The translations under genes and the position numbers were made by a program. Below, in pieces: positions 53,498 to 62,584 of a stretch of 64,000 bases of DNA. Positions within the stretch are counted from its first letter, which is position 1, and each line of letters begins with the position of its first letter. The notes under the pieces are model-generated. The model ran no database searches, was not told the DNA's origin, and saw only the letters and a list, made by a program, of their open reading frames with translations. Source of the stretch: Endozoicomonas numazuensis (GTDB lineage Bacteria; Pseudomonadota; Gammaproteobacteria; Pseudomonadales; Endozoicomonadaceae); the NCBI RefSeq assembly GCF_000722635.1, contig NZ_JOKH01000001.1, positions 289,845 to 353,844 on the forward strand, read 5' to 3'.

Positions 53498-54265
53498 CTA
53501 TTCCCAGCCAGACGCCTTACTATAAAGGCGGGCTTCGCCCTGCCTTGAAATATGAATAAGATTCAGATGATGGGTTCTGGCAGTTAACACTGAAAGAGAT
53601 GAGGGTGTAGCCAGTGTTACAAGCGTTCCCAAACGACATCGAATCGCTTTTCTAACCAATTCAATACTGCATCTACTGGTCATTACGATGCAGCTACTGG
53701 AGAGATCTATTGATTGCTTTATAGCGCTCCCCAGCAATTTATCCAATGCATTATGGCGACCAATATCTTCACGGCAGAGAGTAATTTCACCTGACGGGCT
53801 TAGCAAAGCCGCTGCATGCAATGCACCTGAACCGGCTCCTAGTGGTTGCCAGTCTCTGATTCGTTGACGAATCTCGTGTAAGTGCTCAGCAGGTGGCAAG
53901 CGGGCACCCGGCAATACAGCCAGCGGAGTAAACGTCGATTCCAGTGACTCATGCCCGCATAGACCACAGCCACTGCGCCCCTGAAGACTTCGCCGCTGTT
54001 TTTTCAGGTTTTGAAAATCCCGCTGGGCAATCTCCACCTCCAGAACAAACCCCAGATCCACCTGAGAACGGCTGACTGAATAAATATGGTCCGGATGACT
54101 AACCAGCCCCTCACTGAGGGTAAAGCCCAGGGCAAAATCTTTCAGGTCATTTTCAGAAGCCACCATCACTGCATGGCTAATCCCGTTATAACTGAGCGAA
54201 ACCGCTACTTCATCGGGAAGAGGACTGGATAACGCTCCTGAATAGTCTTTATATATGAGTGTCAT
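53498..54265 (-). CDS. fdhD: Formate dehydrogenase accessory sulfurtransferase FdhD
   Basis: This enzyme transfers sulfur from IscS to the molybdenum cofactor, needed for formate dehydrogenase activity. The 255-aa protein shows the Cys pair GRSGCGLCGHESLES, GSGALHAAALLSPSGEITLC, EDIGRHNALDKLLG and CIVMTSRCSIELVRKA, all family landmarks. It is directly upstream of the molybdoenzyme, its likely client. Confidence 0.94.
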   Translation of the reverse strand: MTLIYKDYSGALSSPLPDEVAVSLSYNGISHAVMVASENDLKDFALGFTLSEGLVSHPDHIYSVSRSQVDLGFVLEVEIAQRDFQNLKKQRRSLQGRSGCGLCGHESLESTFTPLAVLPGARLPPAEHLHEIRQRIRDWQPLGAGSGALHAAALLSPSGEITLCREDIGRHNALDKLLGSAIKQSIDLSSSCIVMTSRCSIELVRKAIRCRLGTLVTLATPSSLSVLTARTHHLNLIHISRQGEARLYSKASGWE

Positions 54266-54559
54266 TGCTTCGGGCTGATTGTATTTGCAGGGTCTAAATC
54301 TCTAGGAGCCTGTTGGACTTAAGACAATCTCGGCCTGCTGATTAGGTGCTTTGAATAGCCTGATCTTCAAAATGCGGCATTCAATCGGAGAACCCTTTTC
54401 TGCTGCCATGGATAAATGTCAGCCTTTTCAAACTGACAGAAAAGAAGACGTTACCAGTTTCAAAAAAATTCCATCTTTTTCACAATGTAGTGCCCAACAA
54501 TTAACCAACCATACGTTAAAATAAAAGACAGGAGAACAAAAAAGCTGACAGGGACGATC
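54266..54559. other. Intergenic region with a short CTAGGAGCCTGT remnant
   Basis: CTAGGAGCCTGT at 54302-54313 resembles a MITE terminus, but the following bases diverge and no full palindrome is present, so it is either an old fragment or chance. The rest holds no supported gene. The AGGGA before ATG 54560 is the ribosome-binding site of the disrupted gene. Confidence 0.4.
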
Positions 54560-55316
54560 ATGCTACCAGCATCTTATTCAGGTCTTTATTCCAAAGTTCG
54601 CAACTGGGAACAGCAACTGGATGACCTCAGCTTTAAAGGTCAGAGTGAAACTCTACCTGCCATCAGCAGTGGTCGAGTGGTGACCAGAAATGGCGTCGTA
54701 AGAATGACCTCAAAAATCAGGAAGAACAGCTCTGGTGGCGAAAAACGTTTGAAGAACTCAGAAATCCACCCAAGGGACAAAGAGCCCTTACCCTGCACCG
54801 ACCTGATGAAGGTGACGTCTTTCGAGCAGAACCTTTTCACGAAGGACTAGGAGGCTGACCGAGAATAGCGTCCGAGCATAAAATTCAGTAGAACGAGTCA
54901 GCTTTTTCACTGGATTTGTGCGAATAGTTGACCTATTTAAGCAAATCCAGTGGAAAAGATGGCCGTTCTTTCTGGATTTTAGGCCGGACTGTCTATTCTC
55001 GGTCAGCCTCCTAGTGCCGGACGCCTATCGATTTAACGTGATAGAACTTAACCCCAACCGCCCGGAAACCATTAATGCTCTCCGACAACCAAGTGCCCGA
55101 ACTTTTCTTTGGGGAGGCAATGGTCATTGGCGCTGTCTGGTGAAAAACCAGAATGGAGGGGTCGATCTGCTCAATGACTCAACTGTCACCAGAAACTATT
55201 TTTCATCTATTGAGAAGATGATCAATCACTTTAACAAACAGGACATTTACGCCAAAAGGCAAATTCAGTTAGTCACTGAATCTTTATTGAGGCCGGACAC
55301 AACCGTTCCGGGTTAA
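54560..55316 (+). pseudogene. Unknown gene broken by a frameshift and a MITE
   Basis: The 5' part starts at ATG 54560 (AGGGA 6 nt upstream). Around 54650-54715 coding must shift frame: the second frame then reads KWRRKNDLKNQEEQLWWRKT, FEELRNPPKGQRALTLHRPD, EGDVFRAEPFHEG up to the MITE at 54847. Keeping one CTAG, the frame continues in phase as LVPDAYRFNVIELNPNRPET and ends at TAA 55316 after GGNGHWRCLVKNQNGGVDLL. The joined protein would be about 190 aa. I recognise no family; the GHW..LV..Q pattern recalls cysteine-peptidase/deubiquitinase folds, but that is weak. Confidence 0.6.
54847..55014 (-). repeat. 168-bp palindromic MITE, copy 5
   Basis: This is a full-length copy with perfect ends CTAGGAGGCTGACCGAGAAT / inverse. 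The central stem CACTGGATTTG / CAAATCCAGTG carries a paired G-C change relative to copy 1 (A-T there). It interrupts the 54560 gene; removing it with one CTAG restores the frame. Confidence 0.92.
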
Positions 55317-55436
55317 ACCGCTAAAGCATTTACCTTACCTGATGCTAACAAACCTTTACCTTGCCGAATCATGCAAAGCAGATGAACTCACGTATAGTAA
55401 CCCTCGTTATTAATAGAGCCTGAACGGGAGGCCGTT

Positions 55437-56123
55437 ATGGATTTTAAGGGTTTATTGAATCAAGTTCTGAGCTCAGGTTCCTCTCTGGCCAGTGATGGTA
55501 AAAACAAGTTAGAGAAAGGGCTTAACATTCCCTCATCTGGCGGCGAACGCAGTGCCATGCTTTCTGGTATGGGTAAAGGCGCTTTGGCGGGTAGCGCACT
55601 GTCATTACTGCTTGGCTCAAAAAAAGGTCGTAAACTCGCAGGTACTGCAGCAGGTGCCGGCGGTGCCGCAGCTCTGGGAGCATTGGCACTGAAAACCTAT
55701 AAGGACTGGAAAAGTAATCAGTCAGAAGGCGCTCAGCAAGACACCACGGATATGAAATTGCTACCAGAGAATGAAGAGAGACAGAGCCTGATCATTCTGC
55801 AAGCTATGATTGCCGCAGCCAAGGCTGATGGACACGTAGATGACACTGAGAAAGAAAGAATTCAGGAAGTCGTCAAGTCTCTGGGTGCAACGACAAACGT
55901 CAATCAGTTTGTTCAGCAAGAGTTGGAAAAACCTCTGGACCCCGCAGAGGTGGCCAGTGAAGTTTACAGCCCTGAAGAGGCGGCAGAAGTTTATCTTGCC
56001 TCTCTACTGGTAGTTGATGAACAAAACTTCATGGAAAAAGCTTACCTTCAGGAACTGGCCAAACAGCTTAAACTGGAGCCTGGGTTAGTCGAGAAACTGG
56101 AAGCGCAGGTGCAGAACGTATAG
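55437..56123 (+). CDS. DUF533/YebE-like protein with TerB-like domain
   Basis: The 228-aa protein has an N-terminal region with a Gly/Ala-rich membrane-like stretch (GALAGSALSLLLGSKKGRKL, GTAAGAGGAAALGALALKTY). A C-terminal helical TerB-like domain follows (IILQAMIAAAKADGHVDDTE, AAEVYLASLLVVDEQNFMEK, YLQELAKQL). It matches the DUF533 inner-membrane family (E. coli YebE), which is induced under envelope stress but has no known activity. A good ribosome-binding site (GGGAGG) lies just upstream of ATG 55437. Confidence 0.87.
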   Translation: MDFKGLLNQVLSSGSSLASDGKNKLEKGLNIPSSGGERSAMLSGMGKGALAGSALSLLLGSKKGRKLAGTAAGAGGAAALGALALKTYKDWKSNQSEGAQQDTTDMKLLPENEERQSLIILQAMIAAAKADGHVDDTEKERIQEVVKSLGATTNVNQFVQQELEKPLDPAEVASEVYSPEEAAEVYLASLLVVDEQNFMEKAYLQELAKQLKLEPGLVEKLEAQVQNV

Positions 56124-56162
56124 CTGCCATAGAGCCATGACATAGACAGGGCTTTGGCTTGA

Positions 56163-56220
56163 AATAGTGACTTCTTCAGCTTTTATTACCGAATAGTGAC
56201 TTCTTCAGCTTTTATTACCG
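56163..56220 (+). repeat. 29-bp direct tandem duplication
   Basis: The unit AATAGTGACTTCTTCAGCTT...ATTACCG occurs twice back to back with no mismatch (56163-56191 and 56192-56220). The remainder of the 360-bp gap 56124-56485, which must include the gatCAB promoter, shows nothing else that I can name. Confidence 0.85.
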
Positions 56221-56485
56221 TTTGGTCAGGTGGGCTGTGTCAGCGGCTTGCAATGAGACCTTGTCTGCTTTGATTCCGATTTGTTACGCCTGCGCAACTT
56301 AAGAAAGAAGCCGCAAACCCAAGATAAGCCAGGTTTATAAGAATTAATCCTGGCTACACCTTGAGATTCACCTTCATAGCCCATACATTTAGCCTTTATT
56401 CCCCATACTCAGTGCTCCCATTGCCTCACAAAGCAGGTGAAAACAGGGTATGAACGCTTTTTAAAGCTCGAATTCGGAGATAGCC

Positions 56486-56773
56486 ATGGCCATTGATGCC
56501 TCTGAAATTCAGAAGGTTGCCCACTTGGCACGCCTGTCCATAGACGACAGTCAGGTTGAAGCTACTGCCAATACCATCAGCAGCATTCTTGAACTGGTTG
56601 ACCAGATGCAGTCGGTTAATACCGATAATGTGGAACCCATGGCTCACCCATTGGATGCTACTCAGCGCCTGCGGGAAGATGTGGTGTCTGAAGTGAATAA
56701 TCGCGAACAGCTGCAAAGCTGTGCACCCGCCGTTGAAGATGGACTGTTCCTCGTTCCCAAGGTCATTGAGTGA
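56486..56773 (+). CDS. gatC: Asp-tRNA(Asn)/Glu-tRNA(Gln) amidotransferase subunit C
   Basis: This is the small clamp subunit of GatCAB, which converts misacylated Glu-tRNA(Gln) and Asp-tRNA(Asn). The 95-aa protein shows the usual EIQKVAHLARLSIDDSQVEA start, ILELVDQMQSVNTDNVEPMA, and the end VEDGLFLVPKVIE. GGAG lies 8 nt before ATG 56486. It leads the gatCAB operon; a decayed MITE lies between it and gatA. Confidence 0.95.
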   Translation: MAIDASEIQKVAHLARLSIDDSQVEATANTISSILELVDQMQSVNTDNVEPMAHPLDATQRLREDVVSEVNNREQLQSCAPAVEDGLFLVPKVIE

Positions 56774-56779
56774 ACAAAC

Positions 56780-56828
56780 AGGCTGATCGAGAATAAGCCG
56801 CTCGGCCTGAATCCAGAAGAACGGCAGC
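56780..56828 (+). repeat. MITE remnant within the gat operon
   Basis: AGGCTGATCGAGAATAA followed by TCGGCCTGAATCCAGAAGAA resembles the left half of the 168-bp element (compare 2424-2472). It occupies most of the 95-bp gatC-gatA gap, which is normally shorter, and the operon evidently tolerated it. Confidence 0.65.
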
Positions 56829-56868
56829 TTCAACCTTTTACTCTGTTTTAAAGCGATTACCCTGAATC

Positions 56869-58317
56869 ATGTACGACAAATCACTCTCAGAACAAAGCCG
56901 CGCCCTGGCCGACGGCAAACTCTCCAGTGTTGAGCTAACCCAGCTCTACCTTGATCGAATCAAGCAACTGGACGGTAACTACAACAGCTACATCACCGTA
57001 ACGGAAGAGCTGGCTCTGGAACAAGCCAAGGCTGCTGACGATCGTCGTGCAGCTGGAAACGCCTCAGCATTAACCGGCATACCTCTGGCCCATAAAGATC
57101 TGTTCTGTACCGAAGGTGTTAAAACTACGTGTGGCTCCAAAATTCTGGATAACTTCGTAGCTCCTTACGAGTCCACAGTCACTCGCAACTTCAAAGAAGC
57201 GGGCTCCGTCATGCTGGGTAAAACCAATATGGACGAATTTGCCATGGGCTCCTCCAATGAAAACAGTTATTACGGTGTCGTAAAAAACCCCTGGGACACT
57301 CAGGCTATACCGGGTGGATCATCCGGAGGCTCCGCAGCCTGTGTTGCAGCCCGCCTGGCAGCAGGTGCTACGGGCACAGACACTGGCGGCTCTATCCGTC
57401 AGCCCGCTTCACACTGTGGTATCACAGGCCTCAAACCGACCTATGGTCGTGTATCCCGTTACGGCATGATTGCTTATGCTTCCAGTCTCGATCAGGCTGG
57501 CCCCATGACCCAGACAGCAGAAGATGCAGCCCTGATGCTGAATGTTATGGCGGGTTTTGACCATCGCGACTCTACCTGCCTGGATCATGAAGTACCTGAC
57601 TACAGCGCAAATCTGAATGATTCACTGGAAGGCCTGACAGTTGGCCTGCCAAAAGAATATTTCTCAACAGGTCTGGATTCTGAAGTTGAACAACGTGTAC
57701 GTGACGCTGTTGCTGAATACGAAAAGCTGGGAGCCAAGATCAAGGAAGTCAGCCTGCCTAACCTCGAGTTGTCTATTCCTTCTTATTACGTGATTGCACC
57801 AGCAGAAGCTTCGTCCAACCTCTCTCGCTTTGATGGAGCTCGCTTCGGTCACCGCTGTGAAAACCCTGAAGACCTGATGGATATGTACAAACGCAGCCGC
57901 AGCGAAGGTTTCGGTGAAGAAGTCAAACGTCGTATTTTGGTAGGCACCTATGCGCTATCTGCAGGATACTACGATGCCTATTACAAGAAAGCCCAGAAGA
58001 TTCGCCGCCTGATCCGCGACGACTTTATGAACGCTTTTGAACAATGCGACATTATCATGGGGCCTAACGCTCCCACCTCTGCCTTTAATATTGGTGAGAA
58101 GAGCGACGACCCGGTTGCCATGTATCTGTCTGATATTTATACCCTGTCTGTTAACCTTGCGGGCCTGCCCGGTATGTCTGTTCCTGCTGGTATGGCCAAC
58201 GGTCGTCCGGTAGGACTGCAGATGATTGGACGTCACTTTGATGAGTCCCGACTGCTGAATGCTGCACATCGTTTCCAGCAGGAAACCGACTTTCACCTGA
58301 ACCGCCCTACAGCCTGA
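56869..58317 (+). CDS. gatA: Glu/Asp-tRNA amidotransferase subunit A
   Basis: This glutaminase subunit of the amidase-signature family supplies ammonia to GatB. The Ser-cis-Ser-Lys triad is in place: Lys in [10 protein letters not shown], the first Ser in [19 protein letters not shown], and the nucleophile Ser in [17 protein letters not shown]. It is 482 aa, full length. gatB starts 16 bp downstream. Confidence 0.97.
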   Translation: MYDKSLSEQSRALADGKLSSVELTQLYLDRIKQLDGNYNSYITVTEELALEQAKAADDRRAAGNASALTGIPLAHKDLFCTEGVKTTCGSKILDNFVAPYESTVTRNFKEAGSVMLGKTNMDEFAMGSSNENSYYGVVKNPWDTQAIPGGSSGGSAACVAARLAAGATGTDTGGSIRQPASHCGITGLKPTYGRVSRYGMIAYASSLDQAGPMTQTAEDAALMLNVMAGFDHRDSTCLDHEVPDYSANLNDSLEGLTVGLPKEYFSTGLDSEVEQRVRDAVAEYEKLGAKIKEVSLPNLELSIPSYYVIAPAEASSNLSRFDGARFGHRCENPEDLMDMYKRSRSEGFGEEVKRRILVGTYALSAGYYDAYYKKAQKIRRLIRDDFMNAFEQCDIIMGPNAPTSAFNIGEKSDDPVAMYLSDIYTLSVNLAGLPGMSVPAGMANGRPVGLQMIGRHFDESRLLNAAHRFQQETDFHLNRPTA

Positions 58318-58333
58318 GATTGAGGTAACAGAT

Positions 58334-59782
58334 ATGACATGGGAAACCGTTATCGGGCTGGAAATTCACGTTCAGCTTGCAACCAAAACCAAGATTTTCT
58401 CCGGAGCTTCTACCGCTTTCGGCGCCGAACCCAATACCCAGGCCTGTGCCGTTGATCTTGGCCTGCCTGGTGTTCTGCCCGTTGTGAATGAAGAGGCCAT
58501 CAACAAGGCCATCATGTTTGGTCTGGGTATTGATGCCGAGATCAACAAAGTTAATGTTTTCGAACGCAAAAACTACTTCTACCCGGATCTGCCAAAAGGC
58601 TATCAGACGACTCAGTTAGAGAAGCCAATTGTTGGGGCGGGTAACGTAGAGATCACACTAAAGGATGGCTCCAGCAAAACCGTTCGTATTCATCATGCGC
58701 ACCTGGAAGAAGATGCCGGCAAAAGTCTGCACGAAGATTACCACGGCATGTCTGGCATCGACCTGAACCGTGCAGGCACACCTCTGATCGAGATTGTGAC
58801 CGAACCTGACATGCGCAACGCAGAAGAAGCAGTGGTCTTCGCCAAGAAACTGCATTCTATCGTGACCACTCTGGGTATCTGCGATGGCGAAATGTCTCAG
58901 GGTTCCATGCGCTTTGACGTCAACGTTTCTGTTCGCCCAAAAGGCCAGGAAGCATTAGGTATCCGAACAGAAACCAAGAACCTGAACTCTTTCAAGTTCA
59001 TGGAAGCAGCCATCCTGAAAGAAGTTGAGCGTCAGATTGACGTGATCGAAGATGGCGGAAAAATCATTCAGGAAACCCGTCTGTACAACGGTGACACCGG
59101 CGAAGCCCGATCCATGCGGAGCAAGGAAGAAGCCAACGATTACCGTTACTTCCCCTGCCCGGATCTGTTGCCTATAGTCATCGAAGACAGCCGACTGAAA
59201 AAACTGCGCGCAGAAATGCCAGAAATGCCAGACGCCAAGAAAGCCCGGTTTGTCAGCGAATTTGGCTTGAACGAAGTAGACGCTGAAATCCTTTCTGGCG
59301 ATCAGGCGACAGCTCGTTTCTTTGAAACAACGGCAAAAAGCAGCGGTGATGCCAAACTGGCTTCGAATTGGGTTCTCGGCGAGGTATTGAAGTCCCTGAA
59401 CGCTAACGGCACTGCTATTTCAGAGAGCCCCGTTTCTGCTGAAATGCTGGCAGGCCTGATTGCTCGTATTAAAGACAACACTATTTCCGGCAAGATCGCC
59501 AAGCAGGTCTTTGAAGCTCTGTGGAATGGTGAAGGCAAAGATGCCGATGCAGTCATTGAAAAGAAAGGCCTCAAACAGGTCACTGATACCGGCGCCATTG
59601 AAACCATGATCGATGAAGTTCTGGCTGCCAATGCCCAGCAGGTTGAAAACTATCGTTCTGCTCCTCCTGAGAAGCGTGGCAAGATGATTGGATTCTTTGT
59701 TGGACAGGCTATGAAAGCTTCGAAAGGCAAGGCCAACCCAGGCATGGTTAACCAGATTCTCAAGAAGAAACTGGACGGCTAA
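58334..59782 (+). CDS. gatB: Glu/Asp-tRNA amidotransferase subunit B
   Basis: This kinase/transamidase subunit binds tRNA, phosphorylates Glu or Asp and amidates it with ammonia from GatA. Recognisable regions are [73 protein letters not shown] and the C-terminal YqeY/tail domain ending [12 protein letters not shown]. It is 482 aa. It is followed by a GTCGAAGG-core hairpin and then the IS1182-family element. Confidence 0.97.
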   Translation: MTWETVIGLEIHVQLATKTKIFSGASTAFGAEPNTQACAVDLGLPGVLPVVNEEAINKAIMFGLGIDAEINKVNVFERKNYFYPDLPKGYQTTQLEKPIVGAGNVEITLKDGSSKTVRIHHAHLEEDAGKSLHEDYHGMSGIDLNRAGTPLIEIVTEPDMRNAEEAVVFAKKLHSIVTTLGICDGEMSQGSMRFDVNVSVRPKGQEALGIRTETKNLNSFKFMEAAILKEVERQIDVIEDGGKIIQETRLYNGDTGEARSMRSKEEANDYRYFPCPDLLPIVIEDSRLKKLRAEMPEMPDAKKARFVSEFGLNEVDAEILSGDQATARFFETTAKSSGDAKLASNWVLGEVLKSLNANGTAISESPVSAEMLAGLIARIKDNTISGKIAKQVFEALWNGEGKDADAVIEKKGLKQVTDTGAIETMIDEVLAANAQQVENYRSAPPEKRGKMIGFFVGQAMKASKGKANPGMVNQILKKKLDG

Positions 59783-59792
59783 AGCACCGCCC

Positions 59793-59853
59793 TCACTGAG
59801 CCTGTCGAAGAGCATTACCCGCATCCTTCGACAAGCTCAGGATGAACGGAGTG
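59793..59853 (+). repeat. GTCGAAGG-core hairpin, copy 3 (core only)
   Basis: CACTGAGCCTGTCGAAGAGC and CCTTCGACAAGCTCAGGATG form the inner hairpin of the repeats at 16751 and 37938, without their outer arms. It lies 11 bp after gatB and could also act as its transcription end. Confidence 0.75.
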
Positions 59854-59861
59854 TGTCTTCA

Positions 59862-61572
59862 CTAGGAGGCTGACCGAGAATAGGTCAACGAGAGCGGCAA
59901 TGAGCTTTTATAATTCAAACATGGGCAAAAAATAACCGCCTTTATGCAGGATTTTTCCCATTTTGGCAGATTTACACCTTTTCCTGGCCTTTATGCCGCT
60001 TTTTTAACCTTTTCCAAATCTTCAAGGCGGACTGATCCCGTTGAGACCGCCTTCACAAATTTTTTGAAATTATGAGCTGTGCATACCAATGAGAACTCGG
60101 CCTCAACTTTCTCCTTCCCTCGCAGGTTGAAGCCCCTGAATCCAGAGTTCTTTATCTGACCAAACGGCGGCTCTGCTATCACCTTGCGACGCTCATAGAT
60201 GCTTTTCGCCTCGGTTGTCTCCATTTTTTTAGTCATGGCCTGACGTGCAACTTCAAATTTGTCTGTACGAATGACACGCCCCGCACTTTTCTTCGAACCG
60301 CTACATCTGAAGCGATAAGGGCACTTCTTGCATACATCCTTATTTGCTCTGTAACTCTTTCTCTTGGCTTTACTGGCAGGGTCGGTAACCATCTGTTCGC
60401 CCGCCGGACAGATAAACACATCTGATTCTATCTCGTATGTAAAATCTGCTTTGACAAATTTTCGATCGCTGTCTTCAAGGTCATTCGTAGCCGGCTTTTC
60501 TTCTCTGTCGGTAGCGATATAACTGTCTATTCCGTGCTCATCCACAGCATGCAGGTTTGGCCCTGAAAAGTAACCATTATCCATGCTCCACATACCTACA
60601 ACTGCATCACCAACGGCTTCTGTCAGCGCCTGAAGCGCAGGTTCAACTTCCTGCACATCGTTGGCGTGCTGACTGATATGCTGGCCAACAATGATCTGGT
60701 GATCGGCATCAACATTAATCTGAGCGTTGTAGCTGTAATCACAGTAACCTTTCTTGGTCATCATCCGGGCATCATGATCTGCAAAACTAATCTGCTTTTT
60801 GTCGTCTATTGGTTCGTCCGGGTTCAGGGCTTTCTCTCGTTCTTCGAGGGCTTTTTTGGCTACCCTGATTTTCTTTAACCGCTCTTCTTTGAACTGGAGG
60901 TCTTCAGGAATGCTGTAACCACTGGCTTCTTTGTAGGTGTCATTTTCCTCCTGGTCGCATTGACTGGCTTTCTCGATCAGGTCATCAATTTCTGCACTGA
61001 GTTCTGCTTCTTTGAGCTTGAGTCGCCCGTAACTCATGGCCTTGTGCTTTGAGCTGTTGGCTTTGAACTTTGAACCGTCCAGACTGATATGCCCGAGCGA
61101 TGCCAGTTCCAGCTCCATTGCCAGCTTGACGGATTGTTTGAAGCAGTCATGGAAGAAGGACAGGTTATCTTTACGAAAGTCACCCAGGACTCTGAAGTTC
61201 GGGCAATTCATTTGCGAGATGTACATAAACGCCAGATCTTGCCGACAGCGACGTTCAATCTCACGGGAGCTGAAAACGCCATGGCTATAGGCGTAGATCA
61301 GGATGGCGACAATGAGCTTCGGGGGATAAGCGTGCTGGCCAAGGTGGTGGTATTTTTTTTCGACTTCAGATGTATCAATGCTCTGAAAGATGCCTTCGTA
61401 GACAAAACAGTCATGATCTTTGGAAAGCAGATCGAAAATATTGGTTGGAAACAGTAGGTGCTGATCGAACTCAACAGGGCTATCTTTGAATTTTGGTGGT
61501 GACATCAGGCATCATCAAGGTTGATTTAAGGCTTATCATAGCGGATAAGCCTATTCTCGGTCAGCCTCCTAG
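59862..61572 (-). mobile_element. IS1182-family insertion sequence, intact
   Basis: Perfect 23-bp terminal inverted repeats are present: CTAGGAGGCTGACCGAGAAT+AGG at 59862-59884 and the exact inverse at 61550-61572. The outermost CTAG on each side is palindromic and may be the target duplication. One full transposase gene is inside. The termini are shared with the 168-bp MITEs, making this the probable source of the transposase that moved them. Confidence 0.92.
59991..61505 (-). CDS. IS1182-family transposase
   Basis: The 504-aa protein has an N-terminal DUF772-like domain (HAYPPKLIVAILIYAYSHGV, FSSREIERRCRQDLAFMYI) and a DDE nuclease domain. The catalytic residues are seen as Asp in HISLDGSKFKAN (about residue 145), Asp in MWSMDNGYFSG (about 305) and Glu in YERRKVIAEPPFGQIK (about 445). 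A four-Cys cluster (CKKCPYRFRC, with an upstream CPAG) is characteristic of IS1182. It is intact, with ATG at 61505 and both ends of the element present. Confidence 0.93.
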   Translation of the reverse strand: MSPPKFKDSPVEFDQHLLFPTNIFDLLSKDHDCFVYEGIFQSIDTSEVEKKYHHLGQHAYPPKLIVAILIYAYSHGVFSSREIERRCRQDLAFMYISQMNCPNFRVLGDFRKDNLSFFHDCFKQSVKLAMELELASLGHISLDGSKFKANSSKHKAMSYGRLKLKEAELSAEIDDLIEKASQCDQEENDTYKEASGYSIPEDLQFKEERLKKIRVAKKALEEREKALNPDEPIDDKKQISFADHDARMMTKKGYCDYSYNAQINVDADHQIIVGQHISQHANDVQEVEPALQALTEAVGDAVVGMWSMDNGYFSGPNLHAVDEHGIDSYIATDREEKPATNDLEDSDRKFVKADFTYEIESDVFICPAGEQMVTDPASKAKRKSYRANKDVCKKCPYRFRCSGSKKSAGRVIRTDKFEVARQAMTKKMETTEAKSIYERRKVIAEPPFGQIKNSGFRGFNLRGKEKVEAEFSLVCTAHNFKKFVKAVSTGSVRLEDLEKVKKAA

Positions 61573-61824
61573 ACACTGATCACATGGGCTTGTCTACTGC
61601 CCGGCTGAAAACCGTATCGCTGCCAGCGATAGCCGTCAGCATTGTGGTCTTTGAGGATAGGTGAACACTCATCACTGCGAGCATGAATATCTTCTCTTAG
61701 TGTTTGCATTCGAATGGACTCAGAGTCAGACAAGAGCCCTTGATTCTCAGACTCATTTCACTCAAGATTCATCAATTCCTGAGCCGCTGTTTTATCCCCC
61801 TGAAGAAATCTTTGTTCGGGCGTC

Positions 61825-62326
61825 CTATAGAGAAACTTCATTGTTTTGACAATGCCAGAGCCTGCTCCGTAAATCACTCCAACCAAAATACCGCCCAGAG
61901 CTTCTGGCAAAAAAGCCTACAGGCACTGCAGATGAGCCCGCCACAACAGTAGGAATCAAAGCGGATATGGATAGTCCCCCCCGGTAGTCGAAGCCACGCC
62001 ATAAATACTCAAACCAATACAAGCTGTACTGCCGAACGTATCCTGAACAGGAAAAAAGGCATAACAGGTCGTTAATCTCACCAACCAGTCTCTAATTTTC
62101 GGCTTCTGATACTTGTACCTCCCACTGAAACTCATCGGTAAAGACTGCATTTCACCAGTAATCCTTGACACCACGGGTCAATACCGCTCGATACCTTTTT
62201 CCTGCTACCAGAGTTTCTGGCTTCGTCGGTCATATTGGCATGAGTAATATTCCACGCTGCAATGACTGAACTACTCCAGAAAATAAACAGCAATGCAATC
62301 AAAGTCCTTTTCATAAACCTATCCAT
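61825..62326 (-). pseudogene. Decayed secreted-protein gene
   Basis: Reading on the minus strand from ATG 62326, a signal peptide (TLIALLFIFWSSSVIAAWN) is followed by coding sense that jumps between frames. One frame reads SFSGRYKYQKPKIRDWLVRL and VQDTFGSTACIGLSIYGVAS (about 62170-61960). Another reads SISALIPTVVAGSSAVPVGF and stops at 61825. At least two frameshifts are needed, so the gene is dead. No family is recognisable. The rest of 61573-61824 holds no supported gene. Confidence 0.55.
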
Positions 62327-62332
62327 GAATTT

Positions 62333-62528
62333 ATACCAATCAAACTTTCAAACCCCGTTATGAGCAAGCCATTTGAGTCCAATAGGCAATACCCACAGGG
62401 CATAAAGGCGGGGTGAGGAGTCATAGCCGTAGCTATGGCGACGATCCCCAACGCAGAATATTGGACTCAAATGGCTGCACAATAGGGGATTTAGGGGATT
62501 TAGGGGATTTTGAAAGTGCGATTGGTAT
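62333..62528 (+). repeat. 196-bp palindromic repeat with ATACCAATC ends, type D
   Basis: Arms are ATACCAATCAAACTTTCAAA and, inverted, TTTTGAAAGTGCGATTGGTAT. Inner arms are AAGCCATTTGAGTCCAATA / TATTGGACTCAAATGGCT. A 9-bp unit GGGGATTTA is repeated three times near the right end (about 62484-62510). It lies between the decayed gene and the second EEP gene. Confidence 0.82.
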
Positions 62529-62584
62529 TAAAGGCTGATACCAGCATTCATTCTTTTCAATATCAAGCCGACCGTGACGAAGAT

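Noticed and set aside
54302-54350. CTAGGAGCCTGT as a ninth MITE copy
   Set aside because: Only the first 12 bp match a terminus; the interior and opposite end are absent, so it may be chance or a very old relic.
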